NCBI GenBank assembly: GCA_964481575.1
Contig: CAYZTR010000023.1
Span: 1-35,476, forward strand
Length of the DNA: 35,476 nt
Direction: 5' to 3'
Source: UQRS01 sp964481575
Lineage (GTDB): Bacteria; Bacillota; Clostridia; Oscillospirales; Acutalibacteraceae
The translations under genes and the position numbers were made by a program. The notes beneath the pieces are model-generated. The model was not told the DNA's origin, searched no databases, and was given only the letters and a program-made list of their open reading frames with translations. Below are positions 1-8,333 of this stretch, one piece after another. Each line of letters starts with the position of its first letter. Position 1 is the stretch's first letter.

Positions 1-406
1 TTGTGGCAATCTTCACATCAGGCTCAGGGAGCAGCTTCCTTTCGCTGAAAATCAGATGAATGTGGTAATTGGTCTTGCGCTTATTGTGGTGCAATGCCGA
101 CACACATTCTACGCCGTACCGTCTGCGGAACTCGTCTGTAAAATCCTCAAGCACCTGTTGCGGCTCGTACTGCGTGTAAACTTCGGGCAGGGCAATAATC
201 AGCTCCCTTGCTTCGATACATTTCCCATCTGTGCCGCTGCGCTGAAACTCCTGCTGGCTCTCCCTTGCGAGATTGCTCCAAAAGTCATTGTCGGCGGTGC
301 GGTAGGTGGCATATAGGTTTTCCTGTCTTGCGTGGCTGGTGATATACGATATTCGTCCTTTGACATTGGGCAGCTTCGACATCTGTATGAAGCTGTGTCT
401 TGCCAT
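1..406 (-). CDS. MobA/MobL-family relaxase, N-terminal part (cut by window edge)
   Basis: The minus strand is open from ATG at 406 to the left edge (135 codons, no stop), so the gene continues outside the window. It starts MARHSFIQMSKLPNVKGRI and carries ARELIIALP, then ALHHNKRKTNYHIHLIFSER. The HIHL core, with the preceding HH, fits the metal-binding histidine motif of MobA/MobL (MOBQ-type) relaxases, which nick the origin of transfer of mobilizable plasmids and integrative elements and stay attached to the transferred strand. An AAAGG ribosome site lies just upstream on the minus strand (about 413-418). The gene is the only intact-looking part of a mobile element here; its 5' side lies within 60 bp of a truncated dockerin gene, so the element border is probably at about 420-466. 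Family assignment is confident; which element it belongs to cannot be seen. Confidence 0.9.
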   Translation of the reverse strand, partial: MARHSFIQMSKLPNVKGRISYITSHARQENLYATYRTADNDFWSNLARESQQEFQRSGTDGKCIEARELIIALPEVYTQYEPQQVLEDFTDEFRRRYGVECVSALHHNKRKTNYHIHLIFSERKLLPEPDVKIAT

Positions 407-424
407 AATCCAACCTTTCTTTGA

Positions 425-2338
425 AATATACCGTTCTCATTTTGCGACCGTCTTTCCGGTCGCTGCTGGGAATATGAAGAATATGACGAATACGGAAATC
501 TTGTCGGCACATATTCACACTATATTGTTACTCCCGATAGCATAACGATCACTTTCAGCGACGGCACCGCTTTTACCGGTGGTTATTGGGAAATCGGCGA
601 ACGATTTGGATTTGAAGTATCAATCAATGAAGCTCAAAGCTTTGAAGATCCGTGGCTGCCCGGTGTGCATTATGCGACAATAACGATCACTGGTGTGGAA
701 ACGTCGTTTCAAGTCAATATCATTGCTTCTCCCGTTGAAAATGTTATAGTTCCGACCGTCACCTTGATCGAGGGTGCGGACGGAAGCGATTGGGGAGTTT
801 ATGATGAAAACGGAGACCGTATCGGCGGCTTTTTCCGTTACTCGGTCGTGCCTGAGCAGATTACAATAGAATGCACGGACGGTAATATCTATTCCGGATC
901 TATCTGGCAGCTTCAAAACGAACTCGGAATCACCATCGGTTATTCCGACAGTCAAGGCGCTGAAAACGAGTGGGGCGTCGGCAGACATTCTGCCTGTATT
1001 ACTGTGGACAGAAGAACATTCGAGTATGACGTGGTGATCGCCGAATCGCCGATACAAAGCGTTTCTGTCGACAGAATCACGTTGATCGAGGGGATCGACG
1101 GTTATTATGACGGAGACTCTTTTGTATATTCCCTTCCCGATAATTTTGAATTTGCAGTCACTTTGAAGGACGGAACTGTTCTGACGTCGCAGGAAAATCA
1201 TTTTGGAACGTCTTACATTGAAATAGGGAACAAATCATACGCCATTGATCTTTCCGGGCTTTATAACGCGGACCAATCAGACTGGAAGGCGGGGAATACA
1301 TATCAGGTCACTGCCAAGCTTTGCGGTAAGCCCTGCGTAATTTACGTCAGGATCGTGAAAAACGAGTATAGCTCCCTGACGATCCGGGACGAAGGAGACT
1401 TATATCTTGTTTTCACAAAGAAGGACGGCACAGAGGACCTCCAAAGGGTAATTTCGTTCGATGCGCGGTCAGGTAATGCCGATTGGTGTACGGGAATATT
1501 GACAACCGATAAAGCGCAGTATCAACACGTGACGTTCACCGTTGATAAGCCGGACGATATATTTGAAAAAGGCCCTGGTTACCATTTGCAGTGTACTAAT
1601 AACCTATGCCTGAAAATAGGTGATTTAACAAGTAATATCCTTGAAAAATCAAATTGGCTCGCTCTGCAACTTTCTTATGAATCCATTTCTTTTAGTATTT
1701 TAATATATTCTTGGTATGCCAAGCAAACAGATCATCCATTTAACGATTTTTACGGAACGATAACAACAGAGAATATCGATGCTATCGTTACAATTGCCGT
1801 TAATATTTGCGATTATTTCGGCTGTGGAGACATAGGAGATGATGGGTTTTCTTATGGTGTTTTTGATGTGGCGTCTGTCAAAAAGGATGTTGAACTGCTA
1901 TTTGGAATAAAGGATATTGATATATCTGCATTTTCTGGTTATGATCCTTCAACAGGCAAGGTTCGTGTGCTTGCATTAGAAGGCGGATGCGGACCGACTA
2001 AGAGAACATTGACATTTGAAGAAAATAAATGGAATATTGATTACGCCGCGTATTCCGATGAAGAAATGACTACAATTTGCGATTCTGTACATGTAATTTT
2101 AAACAAAGATGCAAAAATAGAAAAGATTTTGTTTTCTGATGAAAAGCCCTGTAGCCACACCAAGGGAGATCTGAACGGAGACGGTAATCTGTCGGTTACC
2201 GACGTGGTACTGCTGCGGAAGGCCATTTTGCAAAATGGCACGGCCGGAACCTACCCTGCCGGAGATTTGAATGAGGACGGCGTCTTGAGTGTCACCGATG
2301 TGGTGCTGCTGCGGAAGAAAATTTTGAATCAGGCATAA
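425..2338 (+). pseudogene. 5'-truncated secreted repeat protein with C-terminal dockerin
   Basis: The frame is open from 425 (after TGA at 422-424) to TAA at 2338, but there is no signal peptide, no ribosome site and no convincing start; GTG 665 is only the first available start-like codon. Recognisable protein sequence begins near W at 467. At least three related modules follow one another, each with a (V/I)TLIEG-type strand, a 'DG' turn and an I/VxxSPIxxV-like linker (about 467-760, 760-1070, 1071-1375). After them comes a roughly 250-residue region I do not recognise. The end is a dockerin with two calcium-binding repeats (GDLNGDGNLSVTDVVLLRK and GDLNEDGVLSVTDVVLLRK). The intact protein would have been exported and attached to a cohesin. 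The missing 5' end coincides with the border of mobile DNA to the left, so I read it as disrupted by insertion or deletion; a chimeric assembly join would look the same. Confidence 0.75.
444..463. repeat. Inverted repeat between relaxase gene and truncated dockerin gene
   Basis: The 7-bp arms GCGACCG and CGGTCGC are perfect and separated by 6 nt. The repeat lies 38 to 57 bp upstream of the relaxase ATG, where oriT hairpins or element ends often sit. No T-run follows on either strand, so a terminator is unlikely. Its role as oriT stem or element terminus is inference. Confidence 0.5.
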
Positions 2339-2416
2339 AATTTAGCAGCATAGCCGGAACCGGTGTTCGGGATGGGGACGTCCTCCTGGAGCATTGGCGC
2401 TATGCCTGCTGTACAA

Positions 2417-2448
2417 AAAGGCGCTCCGTTTTTAATCAGAGCGCCTTT
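2417..2448 (-). terminator. Intrinsic terminator between the dockerin remnant and tnpV
   Basis: Perfect 10-bp arms AAAGGCGCTC and GAGCGCCTTT surround a 12-nt loop. Five T residues follow on the minus strand, directly after the tnpV end at 2460. It may also stop the plus-strand dockerin transcript (TTTGTT follows). Confidence 0.8.
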
Positions 2449-2459
2449 GTTCAATGAGA

Positions 2460-2870
2460 TTATGTGTAGATCAGTTTGTTCAAAACAATTTCTTTGGCGC
2501 GGTTGCTTATTGAGTTCATCACACCCACTCATTTTAGTTGGACAGTAGCGTTGAACTGCTCGGTAACACTTTCGGCTTGCTGCATTTGCTCTACCAACTT
2601 AGAAAACATATTTTCCACTTGCTTGTTGACATTGGCAAGATGATCGTACAGTGTCCCACTCATAAGCATAGCAGAGTAGATACACCGTTTATGCTCCCGC
2701 AGATACTGCCGCCGCAGTTCGCCCCACTTTCCGATTGGATGATGTTCTTCTGGGTCGTCATCTCCAGCGAGATAATAGTATTCGCCCATCAATTCATATT
2801 TCAGCCCGGTTCTTTCGTCAATAATATACTTTTCCATTTGAGCAATCTTCTGATAAGTTTCATTTTTCAC
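2460..2870 (-). pseudogene. tnpV: TnpV-like transposon protein with in-frame TGA
   Basis: The frame begins at GTG 2870 (no ATG in frame nearby) and reads KYELMGEYYYL, then IGKWGELRRQYLREH, YSAMLMSGTLYDHLANV and ESVTEQFN, the layout of the small TnpV proteins of Tn4451/Tn4453-type mobilizable elements. A TGA at 2529-2531 ends the frame after QLK. Beyond it the same frame continues VGVMNSISNRAKEIV and closes with TAA at 2460-2462, which is the normal TnpV C-terminus. The TGA stands where the family usually has Trp (TGG), so a single G-to-A change explains it. The product would be 113 residues if translation stops there and 136 with the stop read through. TnpV function is not established. With the relaxase at 1-406 it marks this stretch as mobile-element debris. 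Confidence 0.8.
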
Positions 2871-3040
2871 TTCGCAACACCCGTGTTTACCGCCTAAAAC
2901 ATATTTGCTTCGTTTTGTTCTTATCGCGGCTCACTCATGTGTGACAAACCTCCAAATTATTCCCTTATTTGGCGTTAGGAAACTGGACTTCCCGGTTGTT
3001 TTTGTGTATACTGATAGGAAATGGACAGGAGGTTTCGCGT

Positions 3041-3910
3041 ATGGGACGTGGCAAAAAAGGACAGCAGGCCGGGAACCAGAAGAACAGCAACGCAAAAAAA
3101 GCACCCTTTTTACAGGTGCTGGAGGCAGTTGTGTTGGCGAAATACGGCGGACGTCCGCCCTATGAGGCGGCACATTTGCTGGAGCTGCTGGCTGTGCCGG
3201 CGGATTTAAGCTATAAAGATGCCGCCGGAACGGTGGTTTCCAAGGGAGATAAGGGTTTTAAAATAGAGCGGGCCTTCGCTGATCTGGTAGAGTCTCTGAC
3301 AACAGAGGAACGGCTGGCTCTGTTGCCCGATACACTGCAGGCTTCCCGTGACATGCGGGCTTTTGCCTCGGCAACAAAAACCGGCCGCAATGAGGACACC
3401 ATCTGGCGTAAGTTGACAGGGTATCCCAACTGCAACCGGGAATTTGTTGCGGCGCTGGCGGCACGGTTCCGGGGACGCAAGCCCCTGGAGATTATGGCGG
3501 GGAATGGTCTGCTGGCTGCTTTGTTGCGGGAAGCGGGTCTGCCTGTGGTGGCCACCGATATTGCTCCCGGCCGAGGGAATGATTACATTTCTATGCGGGA
3601 CGGAACCTTCTGTGATGTTTTGGCGGAGGATGCTATGACTGCTGTAAAAAAGCGGGGGCCGGCGGCGGATCTGCTGCTTTGTTCCTGGCCGCCCCAGGGG
3701 GAGGAGATGATCCTCCGGGCACTGGAGGCTTTTACTCGGCTGCATCCTGCGGGGGAACTGCTGTATTTTGGAGAATGGCAGGGGGGCTGCAATGCCACCG
3801 ACGCCTTCTTTGACCAGGTCACAGTGGTTGACCCGCTGGAGGAAATCAACAGGCTTCGTCTCCCCCATCTGGGTTCCCGGGACGCAGTGCGTCTGGTAAA
3901 GCTGCAGTAG
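3041..3910 (+). CDS. Class I SAM-dependent methyltransferase-like protein
   Basis: The start ATG at 3041 is chosen because AGGAGG lies 8 nt upstream (3027-3032); the frame could be extended to 2969 but without such a site. The product is 289 residues. The N-terminus is basic and low in complexity (MGRGKKGQQAGNQKNSNAKK), followed by a helical region of about 130 residues I do not recognise. Near residue 150 stands PLEIMAGNGLLAALLREAG followed by VVATDI, which fits motif I and the acidic end of strand beta-2 of Rossmann-type methyltransferases. A later LLLCSWPP resembles the motif IV strand with a PP loop. Substrate is unknown; the basic tail hints at RNA or DNA but this is inference. The gene converges on the AraC gene with only 3 bp between stop codons and no terminator visible. 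Confidence 0.65.
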   Translation: MGRGKKGQQAGNQKNSNAKKAPFLQVLEAVVLAKYGGRPPYEAAHLLELLAVPADLSYKDAAGTVVSKGDKGFKIERAFADLVESLTTEERLALLPDTLQASRDMRAFASATKTGRNEDTIWRKLTGYPNCNREFVAALAARFRGRKPLEIMAGNGLLAALLREAGLPVVATDIAPGRGNDYISMRDGTFCDVLAEDAMTAVKKRGPAADLLLCSWPPQGEEMILRALEAFTRLHPAGELLYFGEWQGGCNATDAFFDQVTVVDPLEEINRLRLPHLGSRDAVRLVKLQ

Positions 3911-3913
3911 GGA

Positions 3914-4771
3914 CTATAGATTGCAGGTTTGTTTAAACTGCCGGGGCGTCATACCGGTGCGCTTGGTGAAGGTCCTGTAAAAATTGGCGTAGTCGGAAAA
4001 GCCGCATTGCACGCCGGCTTCGGCGGCGGGAACCCCTTCTCGGATCAGCTTTCGGGCCAGGGTAATGCGTTTCAGGATAATATAATCATAGACAGTGGCT
4101 CCGGCGTATTCCCGGAACTTCCGGCTCAGGTGGTACTTGCTGACGTAAAAGGCTCCGGCGATGGTGTCCAGCGTCAGGGGGGCGGTATAATGCGCATCAA
4201 TGTACCGCAGAATGTCGGGGATGAACGCCGGGCGGCGGCGTCCTTGAAGCGCACCGGCTTCAGCAGCGGCGCACACGGTGGTCAGCAGGGTACAGATCAG
4301 AGCTTGCTGCCGCAGCGCGCTGTAGCAATTTTCGTCCCGAGCCAGGGGGATCAGGCGGGTGAATAGCTCCTGCACCATGGCCAGGTCGCTTTGTTCCAGA
4401 TGCACCAGGTAGCCTGTTTCCCCGTTGAAACGGCCCAGATGCTCCAGCAGACGGCCGTCCGCTGTGTCCATGGAACCAAGATAGTCCATATTCAGCCACA
4501 GCACCATCCGTTCATAGACGGCGGGCACCTCTGACAGCACCGGCCGGTGCATGTTCCCCGGGGGGATCATCAGCAGATCTCCGGGCAGAAGATCGTAAGC
4601 CTGATCCTCAATATAATAGGTGACACTGCCGTCCAGAAACAGGTAGCATTCCAGAAAATCATGGCTGTGAACATCCAGGGATTTGAAATAGGGTGCCCGG
4701 TAGTGGTAGACCTCAAACCGGCTGGTCATCATGACCTGAGTGGACTGGAAGGCAGAAATATCGTGCTGCAT
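3914..4771 (-). CDS. AraC-family transcriptional regulator
   Basis: 285 residues. The N-terminal half is a cupin-like sensor: VHSHDFLECYLFLDG, then DLLPGDLLMIPPGNMHRP. The C-terminal 100 residues hold the AraC double helix-turn-helix: LTLDTIAGAFYVSKYHLSRK and GVQCGFSDYANFYRTFTKRT, ending MTPRQFKQ. A GAGGTG ribosome site precedes ATG 4771. It is transcribed away from uxaC across a 144-bp intergenic region, the usual arrangement for a local regulator, so it probably controls the glucuronate operon in response to a uronate or pathway intermediate. Uronate operons in many bacteria use GntR- or LacI-type regulators instead. Family call is secure; the target and ligand are inferred from position. 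Confidence 0.9.
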   Translation of the reverse strand: MQHDISAFQSTQVMMTSRFEVYHYRAPYFKSLDVHSHDFLECYLFLDGSVTYYIEDQAYDLLPGDLLMIPPGNMHRPVLSEVPAVYERMVLWLNMDYLGSMDTADGRLLEHLGRFNGETGYLVHLEQSDLAMVQELFTRLIPLARDENCYSALRQQALICTLLTTVCAAAEAGALQGRRRPAFIPDILRYIDAHYTAPLTLDTIAGAFYVSKYHLSRKFREYAGATVYDYIILKRITLARKLIREGVPAAEAGVQCGFSDYANFYRTFTKRTGMTPRQFKQTCNL

Positions 4772-4812
4772 GGGAACACCTCGCAGTTGAGAATTAGCAT
4801 GGAATTCGTTTT

Positions 4813-4842
4813 ATTATATCATATAATCGGCAAGAATTACAA
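4813..4842 (-). promoter_or_regulatory. Probable promoter of the AraC-type gene
   Basis: On the minus strand TTGTAA (-35, 4837-4842) and TATAAT (-10, 4813-4818) are 18 bp apart, 41 bp or more upstream of the ATG at 4771. Confidence 0.6.
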
Positions 4843-4855
4843 GGTTTTCCGCAAA

Positions 4856-4891
4856 ATTTACCATTTAAATTGTAAATGTTTGTGGTATGAT
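4856..4891 (+). promoter_or_regulatory. uxaC operon promoter region with inverted repeat
   Basis: A -10-like TATGAT (4886-4891) lies 24 bp before ATG 4916, with no good -35 hexamer 16-18 bp upstream. Instead there is an AT-rich inverted repeat, ATTTAC (4856-4861) and GTAAAT (4872-4877), exactly over the -35 position. This would suit an activator-dependent promoter, but binding by the neighbouring AraC protein is inference. Confidence 0.4.
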
Positions 4892-4915
4892 GAAAGGCAG
4901 AAAGGAGTTGCCTTT

Positions 4916-6286
4916 ATGCAGCAAAATGTGTTTCTCAGCAGTGCGGCCGGACAGAGGCTGTACGAGGCGGTGCGGGATCTCCCCATTGTGGATTATCACT
5001 GCCATCTGTCCCCCCAAGAGATTTATGAGGATCAGCCTTTTTCCGACCTGGCCCAGCTATGGCTGGGAGGCGATCATTACAAGTGGCGGCTTATGCGGGC
5101 CTTTGGTATTGACGAGCGGTACATCACCGGGGACGCCCCAGGCGTCGAAAAATTCCGGGCTTATGCAGAATGTATCGGTTTGGCAGCAGGAAATCCCCTG
5201 TATCATTGGACCCATATGGAGCTGACCCAATTTTTCCATATTGATACTCCGCTGAATCGGGATACGGCGGATGAAATTTGGGAGGCGGCCAACCGGGTGA
5301 TCCGGCAGGAGCAGCTATCTCCCCGGAAGCTGATCCAACGCTCCGGCGTGGTGTATATTGGCACCACTGACGATCCGGCTGAGCCGCTGGAGTATCATCG
5401 GCTGCTGGCGGAAGATGCCGGATTTCCGGTGCAGGTGGCACCTTCCTTCCGCACCGACCGGCTGGTTTCCATCTGTGCCCCGGGTTATGCGGCTTATGTG
5501 GAAAAATTTGCGGCAGCTACCGGAGTGCCGGTGACCGATTTGAATTCTTTCCGATTGGCTATCTCCACCCGGCTGGATCAGTTTGCCAAGGCCGGCTGCC
5601 GGTTTACCGATGTGGGTATTCCCGATTTCCCTGCAGGTTTATGCAGTGATGCCCAGGCCGCCGGAATCTTCGGCCGGGCATTGGCCGGGCAGTCGGTGGA
5701 GCATCAGGAGTATCTTGCATTCCTGACCTATCTGTATATCTTCCTGGCGGGGGAATACCGGAAGCGGAACATGGTTATGCAGCTGCATTTGGCGGTGACG
5801 CGCAATGCTAACAGCGCTCTGTATGAACAACTGGGGGTGGATTGCGGCGGTGACTGTGTAGGGGATATGATTTCCCAGCAGCAGCTGGTGGCCCTGTTGG
5901 ATGGAATGCAGCGGACAGGTGGCTTGCCCCGTACCATTGTGTACACGCTGAATCCCGCCATGTATATGACACTGGCCACAGCGGCCGGCAGTTTCCTGGA
6001 GGTGACCCTGGGGGCAGCCTGGTGGTTTAATGATCACAAGTCCGGCATTGAGGAACAGCTGCGGATCTATGCCGAGACCTCCCATTTGGCCATGTTCACC
6101 GGTATGCTTACCGACAGCCGCAGCTTTTTGTCCTACGCCCGGCATGATTATTTCCGCCGGATCCTGTGTAATCTGGTGGGTCAGTGGCTGGAAAGCGGCG
6201 AGTTTGCTGCCTGTGACGCGGCTATGGAACTGGTTCGGCGGGTTTGCTATGAAAACAGCGCTCGGCTGGCCGGTATTTCGGTTTAA
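4916..6286 (+). CDS. uxaC: Glucuronate isomerase (uronate isomerase)
   Basis: 456 residues, close to the family's usual 460-470. ATG 4916 is chosen for the AAAGGAG site 8 nt upstream; the frame is open much further upstream but that part overlaps the AraC gene. The enzyme (EC 5.3.1.12, amidohydrolase fold) converts D-glucuronate to D-fructuronate and can also convert D-galacturonate to D-tagaturonate. Seen here: the metal-binding DYHCHLSP near residues 26-33 (H28, H30), YHWTHMEL, MQLHLAVTRNAN, and the family-specific GMLTDSRSFLSYARHDYFRR near the end. It is the first gene of a five-gene operon; uxuA starts 18 bp after its stop. Confidence 0.95.
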   Translation: MQQNVFLSSAAGQRLYEAVRDLPIVDYHCHLSPQEIYEDQPFSDLAQLWLGGDHYKWRLMRAFGIDERYITGDAPGVEKFRAYAECIGLAAGNPLYHWTHMELTQFFHIDTPLNRDTADEIWEAANRVIRQEQLSPRKLIQRSGVVYIGTTDDPAEPLEYHRLLAEDAGFPVQVAPSFRTDRLVSICAPGYAAYVEKFAAATGVPVTDLNSFRLAISTRLDQFAKAGCRFTDVGIPDFPAGLCSDAQAAGIFGRALAGQSVEHQEYLAFLTYLYIFLAGEYRKRNMVMQLHLAVTRNANSALYEQLGVDCGGDCVGDMISQQQLVALLDGMQRTGGLPRTIVYTLNPAMYMTLATAAGSFLEVTLGAAWWFNDHKSGIEEQLRIYAETSHLAMFTGMLTDSRSFLSYARHDYFRRILCNLVGQWLESGEFAACDAAMELVRRVCYENSARLAGISV

Positions 6287-6304
6287 CAGAAGGAGGTTTT
6301 TACA

Positions 6305-7357
6305 ATGAAACTGACGTTTCGCTGGTACGGAGACAGTGATCCGGTAACCTTGGAACAGATCCGGCAGATTCCGGCCATGGCGGGCATTGTCTCAGCCGTC
6401 TATGACGTGCCGGCTGGGGAGGTCTGGCCTGCTGAATCCATTGAAGCTCTGAGCCGCAAAGCGGCGGCGCAGGGGCTGACCTTTCAGGTGGTGGAAAGCG
6501 TACCGGTTCCGGAGGAAATCAAACTGGGCGGCCCCGACGCCTCCCGCTGCATTGCCAACTACTGTGAGACCCTGCGCCGTCTGGGAAAGGCGGGGGTCAA
6601 GGTGGTATGCTACAACTTTATGCCGGTTTTTGACTGGCTGCGTAGCGAGTTGCACCGGACTCTGCCTGACGGTTCTCATGCCTTGGCTTATGACCAGGCC
6701 ACTGTGCTGGCTATGAATCCCGCCCAAAAGGGACTGTCCCTCCCCGGCTGGGATGAAAGTTACCGGCCGGAGGAATTGCAGACCCTCCTGGCCCGGTATC
6801 GGGAGATAGACGAAGAACGGCTGTGGAAGAACTTTGCCGCCTTCTTGGAACAGGTGATCCCCGCTGCGGAGGAAAGCGGCATCCGCATGGCCATCCATCC
6901 GGATGATCCGCCATGGGGGATTTTTGGCCTGCCCCGGATCATTACCTGTGCCGAAAATATCCGGCGTATGTTCTCTATTGTGGACAGCCCTGCCAACGGC
7001 CTGACCCTTTGCACCGGCTCTTTAGGGGCCGATCCGGCCAACGATTTGGTGTCCATGGCCGGGGAATTTGCAGATCGGATTCCTTTTGTTCACCTGCGGA
7101 ACATTCGTTACACAGGGGAGCGTTGTTTTGAGGAAGCGCCCCACCCCAGCGCCTGCGGCTCTCTGGATATGTACGCCATTGTCAAGGCTCTGGTGGAGTA
7201 TGGGTTTGACGGTTATGTCCGCCCGGATCATGGACGTATGATCTGGGGGGAGGACGGCCGTCCTGGCTACGGTTTGTATGATCGGGCCCTGGGCGCAACC
7301 TATATTCAGGGATTGTTTGAAGCTGCAGAACGGGAAATCAACGGCGGCTTGCGGTAA
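6305..7357 (+). CDS. uxuA: Mannonate dehydratase
   Basis: 350 residues, standard length. It removes water from D-mannonate to give 2-keto-3-deoxy-D-gluconate (EC 4.2.1.8), the third step of glucuronate breakdown, using a divalent metal in a TIM-barrel. The sequence begins MKLTFRWYGDSDPVTLEQIR, typical of UxuA, and contains VVCYNFMPVFDW, MAIHPDDPP (metal ligand region), GLTLCTGSLGA, PFVHLRNI and YVRPDHGRMIWGE. The ribosome site AAGGAGG sits 9 nt before ATG 6305. It lies between uxaC and the SDR dehydrogenase and is surely co-transcribed with uxaC. Confidence 0.96.
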   Translation: MKLTFRWYGDSDPVTLEQIRQIPAMAGIVSAVYDVPAGEVWPAESIEALSRKAAAQGLTFQVVESVPVPEEIKLGGPDASRCIANYCETLRRLGKAGVKVVCYNFMPVFDWLRSELHRTLPDGSHALAYDQATVLAMNPAQKGLSLPGWDESYRPEELQTLLARYREIDEERLWKNFAAFLEQVIPAAEESGIRMAIHPDDPPWGIFGLPRIITCAENIRRMFSIVDSPANGLTLCTGSLGADPANDLVSMAGEFADRIPFVHLRNIRYTGERCFEEAPHPSACGSLDMYAIVKALVEYGFDGYVRPDHGRMIWGEDGRPGYGLYDRALGATYIQGLFEAAEREINGGLR

Positions 7358-7416
7358 GGATGGCATTCCTTCCGGTACAGCGCCGCAGAAAATAGAATGG
7401 GAAAGAGGAATTTGTA

Positions 7417-8241
7417 ATGCAAGAAAAAACTGTTGTAATCACCGGTGCGGGCGGGGTTCTCTGCTCGGCCTTTGCCAAGGCCCTGGCTGCTGACGGTTGC
7501 CGTGTTGCCCTGCTGGATCTGAATCTGGAGGCTGCTGAGAAGGTGGCTGCCGATATCCGGGAAAATGGCGGCCAGGCGCTGGCAGTGAAAGCCAACGTGC
7601 TGGACAAAACCGGTTTGGAGGAAGCCCGGCAGGCAGTGGAATCGGCCTTTGGCCCCTGTGACCTGTTGATCAACGGCGCCGGCGGCAACCATCCTAAGGG
7701 AACCACCACTGCGGAGGTGTTTGAACAGGCTGATTTGACTGATCCGGAAAAAATTTCTTTCTTTGATTTGGATCCGGATGGCGTTAGCTTTGTATTCAAT
7801 CTGAATTTCCTGGGTACTCTGCTGACTACCCAGGTATTTGCCAAGGGAATGACCAACCGGGGCGGCAATATCATTAATATTTCTTCCATGAATGCGTTCC
7901 GGCCCTTGACGAAAATCCCGGCGTACAGTGCCGCCAAGGCGGGCATTTCTAACTTTACCCAGTGGCTGGCGGTGCATTTTGCCGGCGCCGGCATCCGGGT
8001 CAACGCCATTGCCCCCGGTTTCTTTGTTACCGCCCAGAATCAGGCGTTGCTGTTTCATCCCGATGGCAGTCCCACCCCGCGCACGGGCAAGATTTTGTCC
8101 CAGACCCCTATGGGTCGGTTTGGTAAACCGGAAGAGCTGCTGGGAACCTTGCGCTATTTGGCGGATGATACGGCTTCCGGTTTCGTTACCGGTATTGTGA
8201 TCCCGGTGGACGGCGGATTTTCCGCTTATTCCGGGGTGTAA
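7417..8241 (+). CDS. uxuB: SDR-type fructuronate reductase (D-mannonate oxidoreductase)
   Basis: 274 residues. Short-chain dehydrogenase/reductase with the nucleotide-binding TGAGGVLC (residues 9-16), LINGAGGN (84-91), and the catalytic Ser-Tyr-Lys set: S156/S157, Y170, K174 in PAYSAAKAG. The stretch PGFFVTAQNQALL, the TPMGRFGKPEEL motif and the end VDGGFSAYSGV match the SDR group that works as D-mannonate oxidoreductase in Firmicutes; this is not the larger polyol-dehydrogenase-type UxuB of E. coli. Its expected reaction is NAD(P)H-linked reduction of D-fructuronate to D-mannonate, linking UxaC and UxuA. The gene sits 59 bp after uxuA with an AAAGAGG ribosome site. 2-keto-3-deoxy-gluconate dehydrogenase is a possible alternative, but the context favours mannonate. 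Confidence 0.88.
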   Translation: MQEKTVVITGAGGVLCSAFAKALAADGCRVALLDLNLEAAEKVAADIRENGGQALAVKANVLDKTGLEEARQAVESAFGPCDLLINGAGGNHPKGTTTAEVFEQADLTDPEKISFFDLDPDGVSFVFNLNFLGTLLTTQVFAKGMTNRGGNIINISSMNAFRPLTKIPAYSAAKAGISNFTQWLAVHFAGAGIRVNAIAPGFFVTAQNQALLFHPDGSPTPRTGKILSQTPMGRFGKPEELLGTLRYLADDTASGFVTGIVIPVDGGFSAYSGV

Positions 8242-8262
8242 AGGGAGAAATTATTTGAATCG

Positions 8263-8292
8263 GCCGGGAACGCCTGCCACGGCATTCCCGGC
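8263..8292 (+). repeat. Intercistronic hairpin between uxuB and kdgA
   Basis: Perfect 8-bp arms GCCGGGAA (8263-8270) and TTCCCGGC (8285-8292) enclose a 14-nt loop that can pair further (CGCC with GGC). No T-run follows, so it is more likely an mRNA-stability or processing element than a terminator. Confidence 0.55.
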
Positions 8293-8333
8293 GAACGGAT
8301 CGTTTTGTGTTCCATGCAAGAGGAGGAAATCTT

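Noticed and set aside
2529..2531. TGA read as Trp by a changed genetic code
   Set aside because: kdgA, manA and the 749-residue ABC gene end in TGA at expected places with tight overlaps, so TGA is a stop in this genome.
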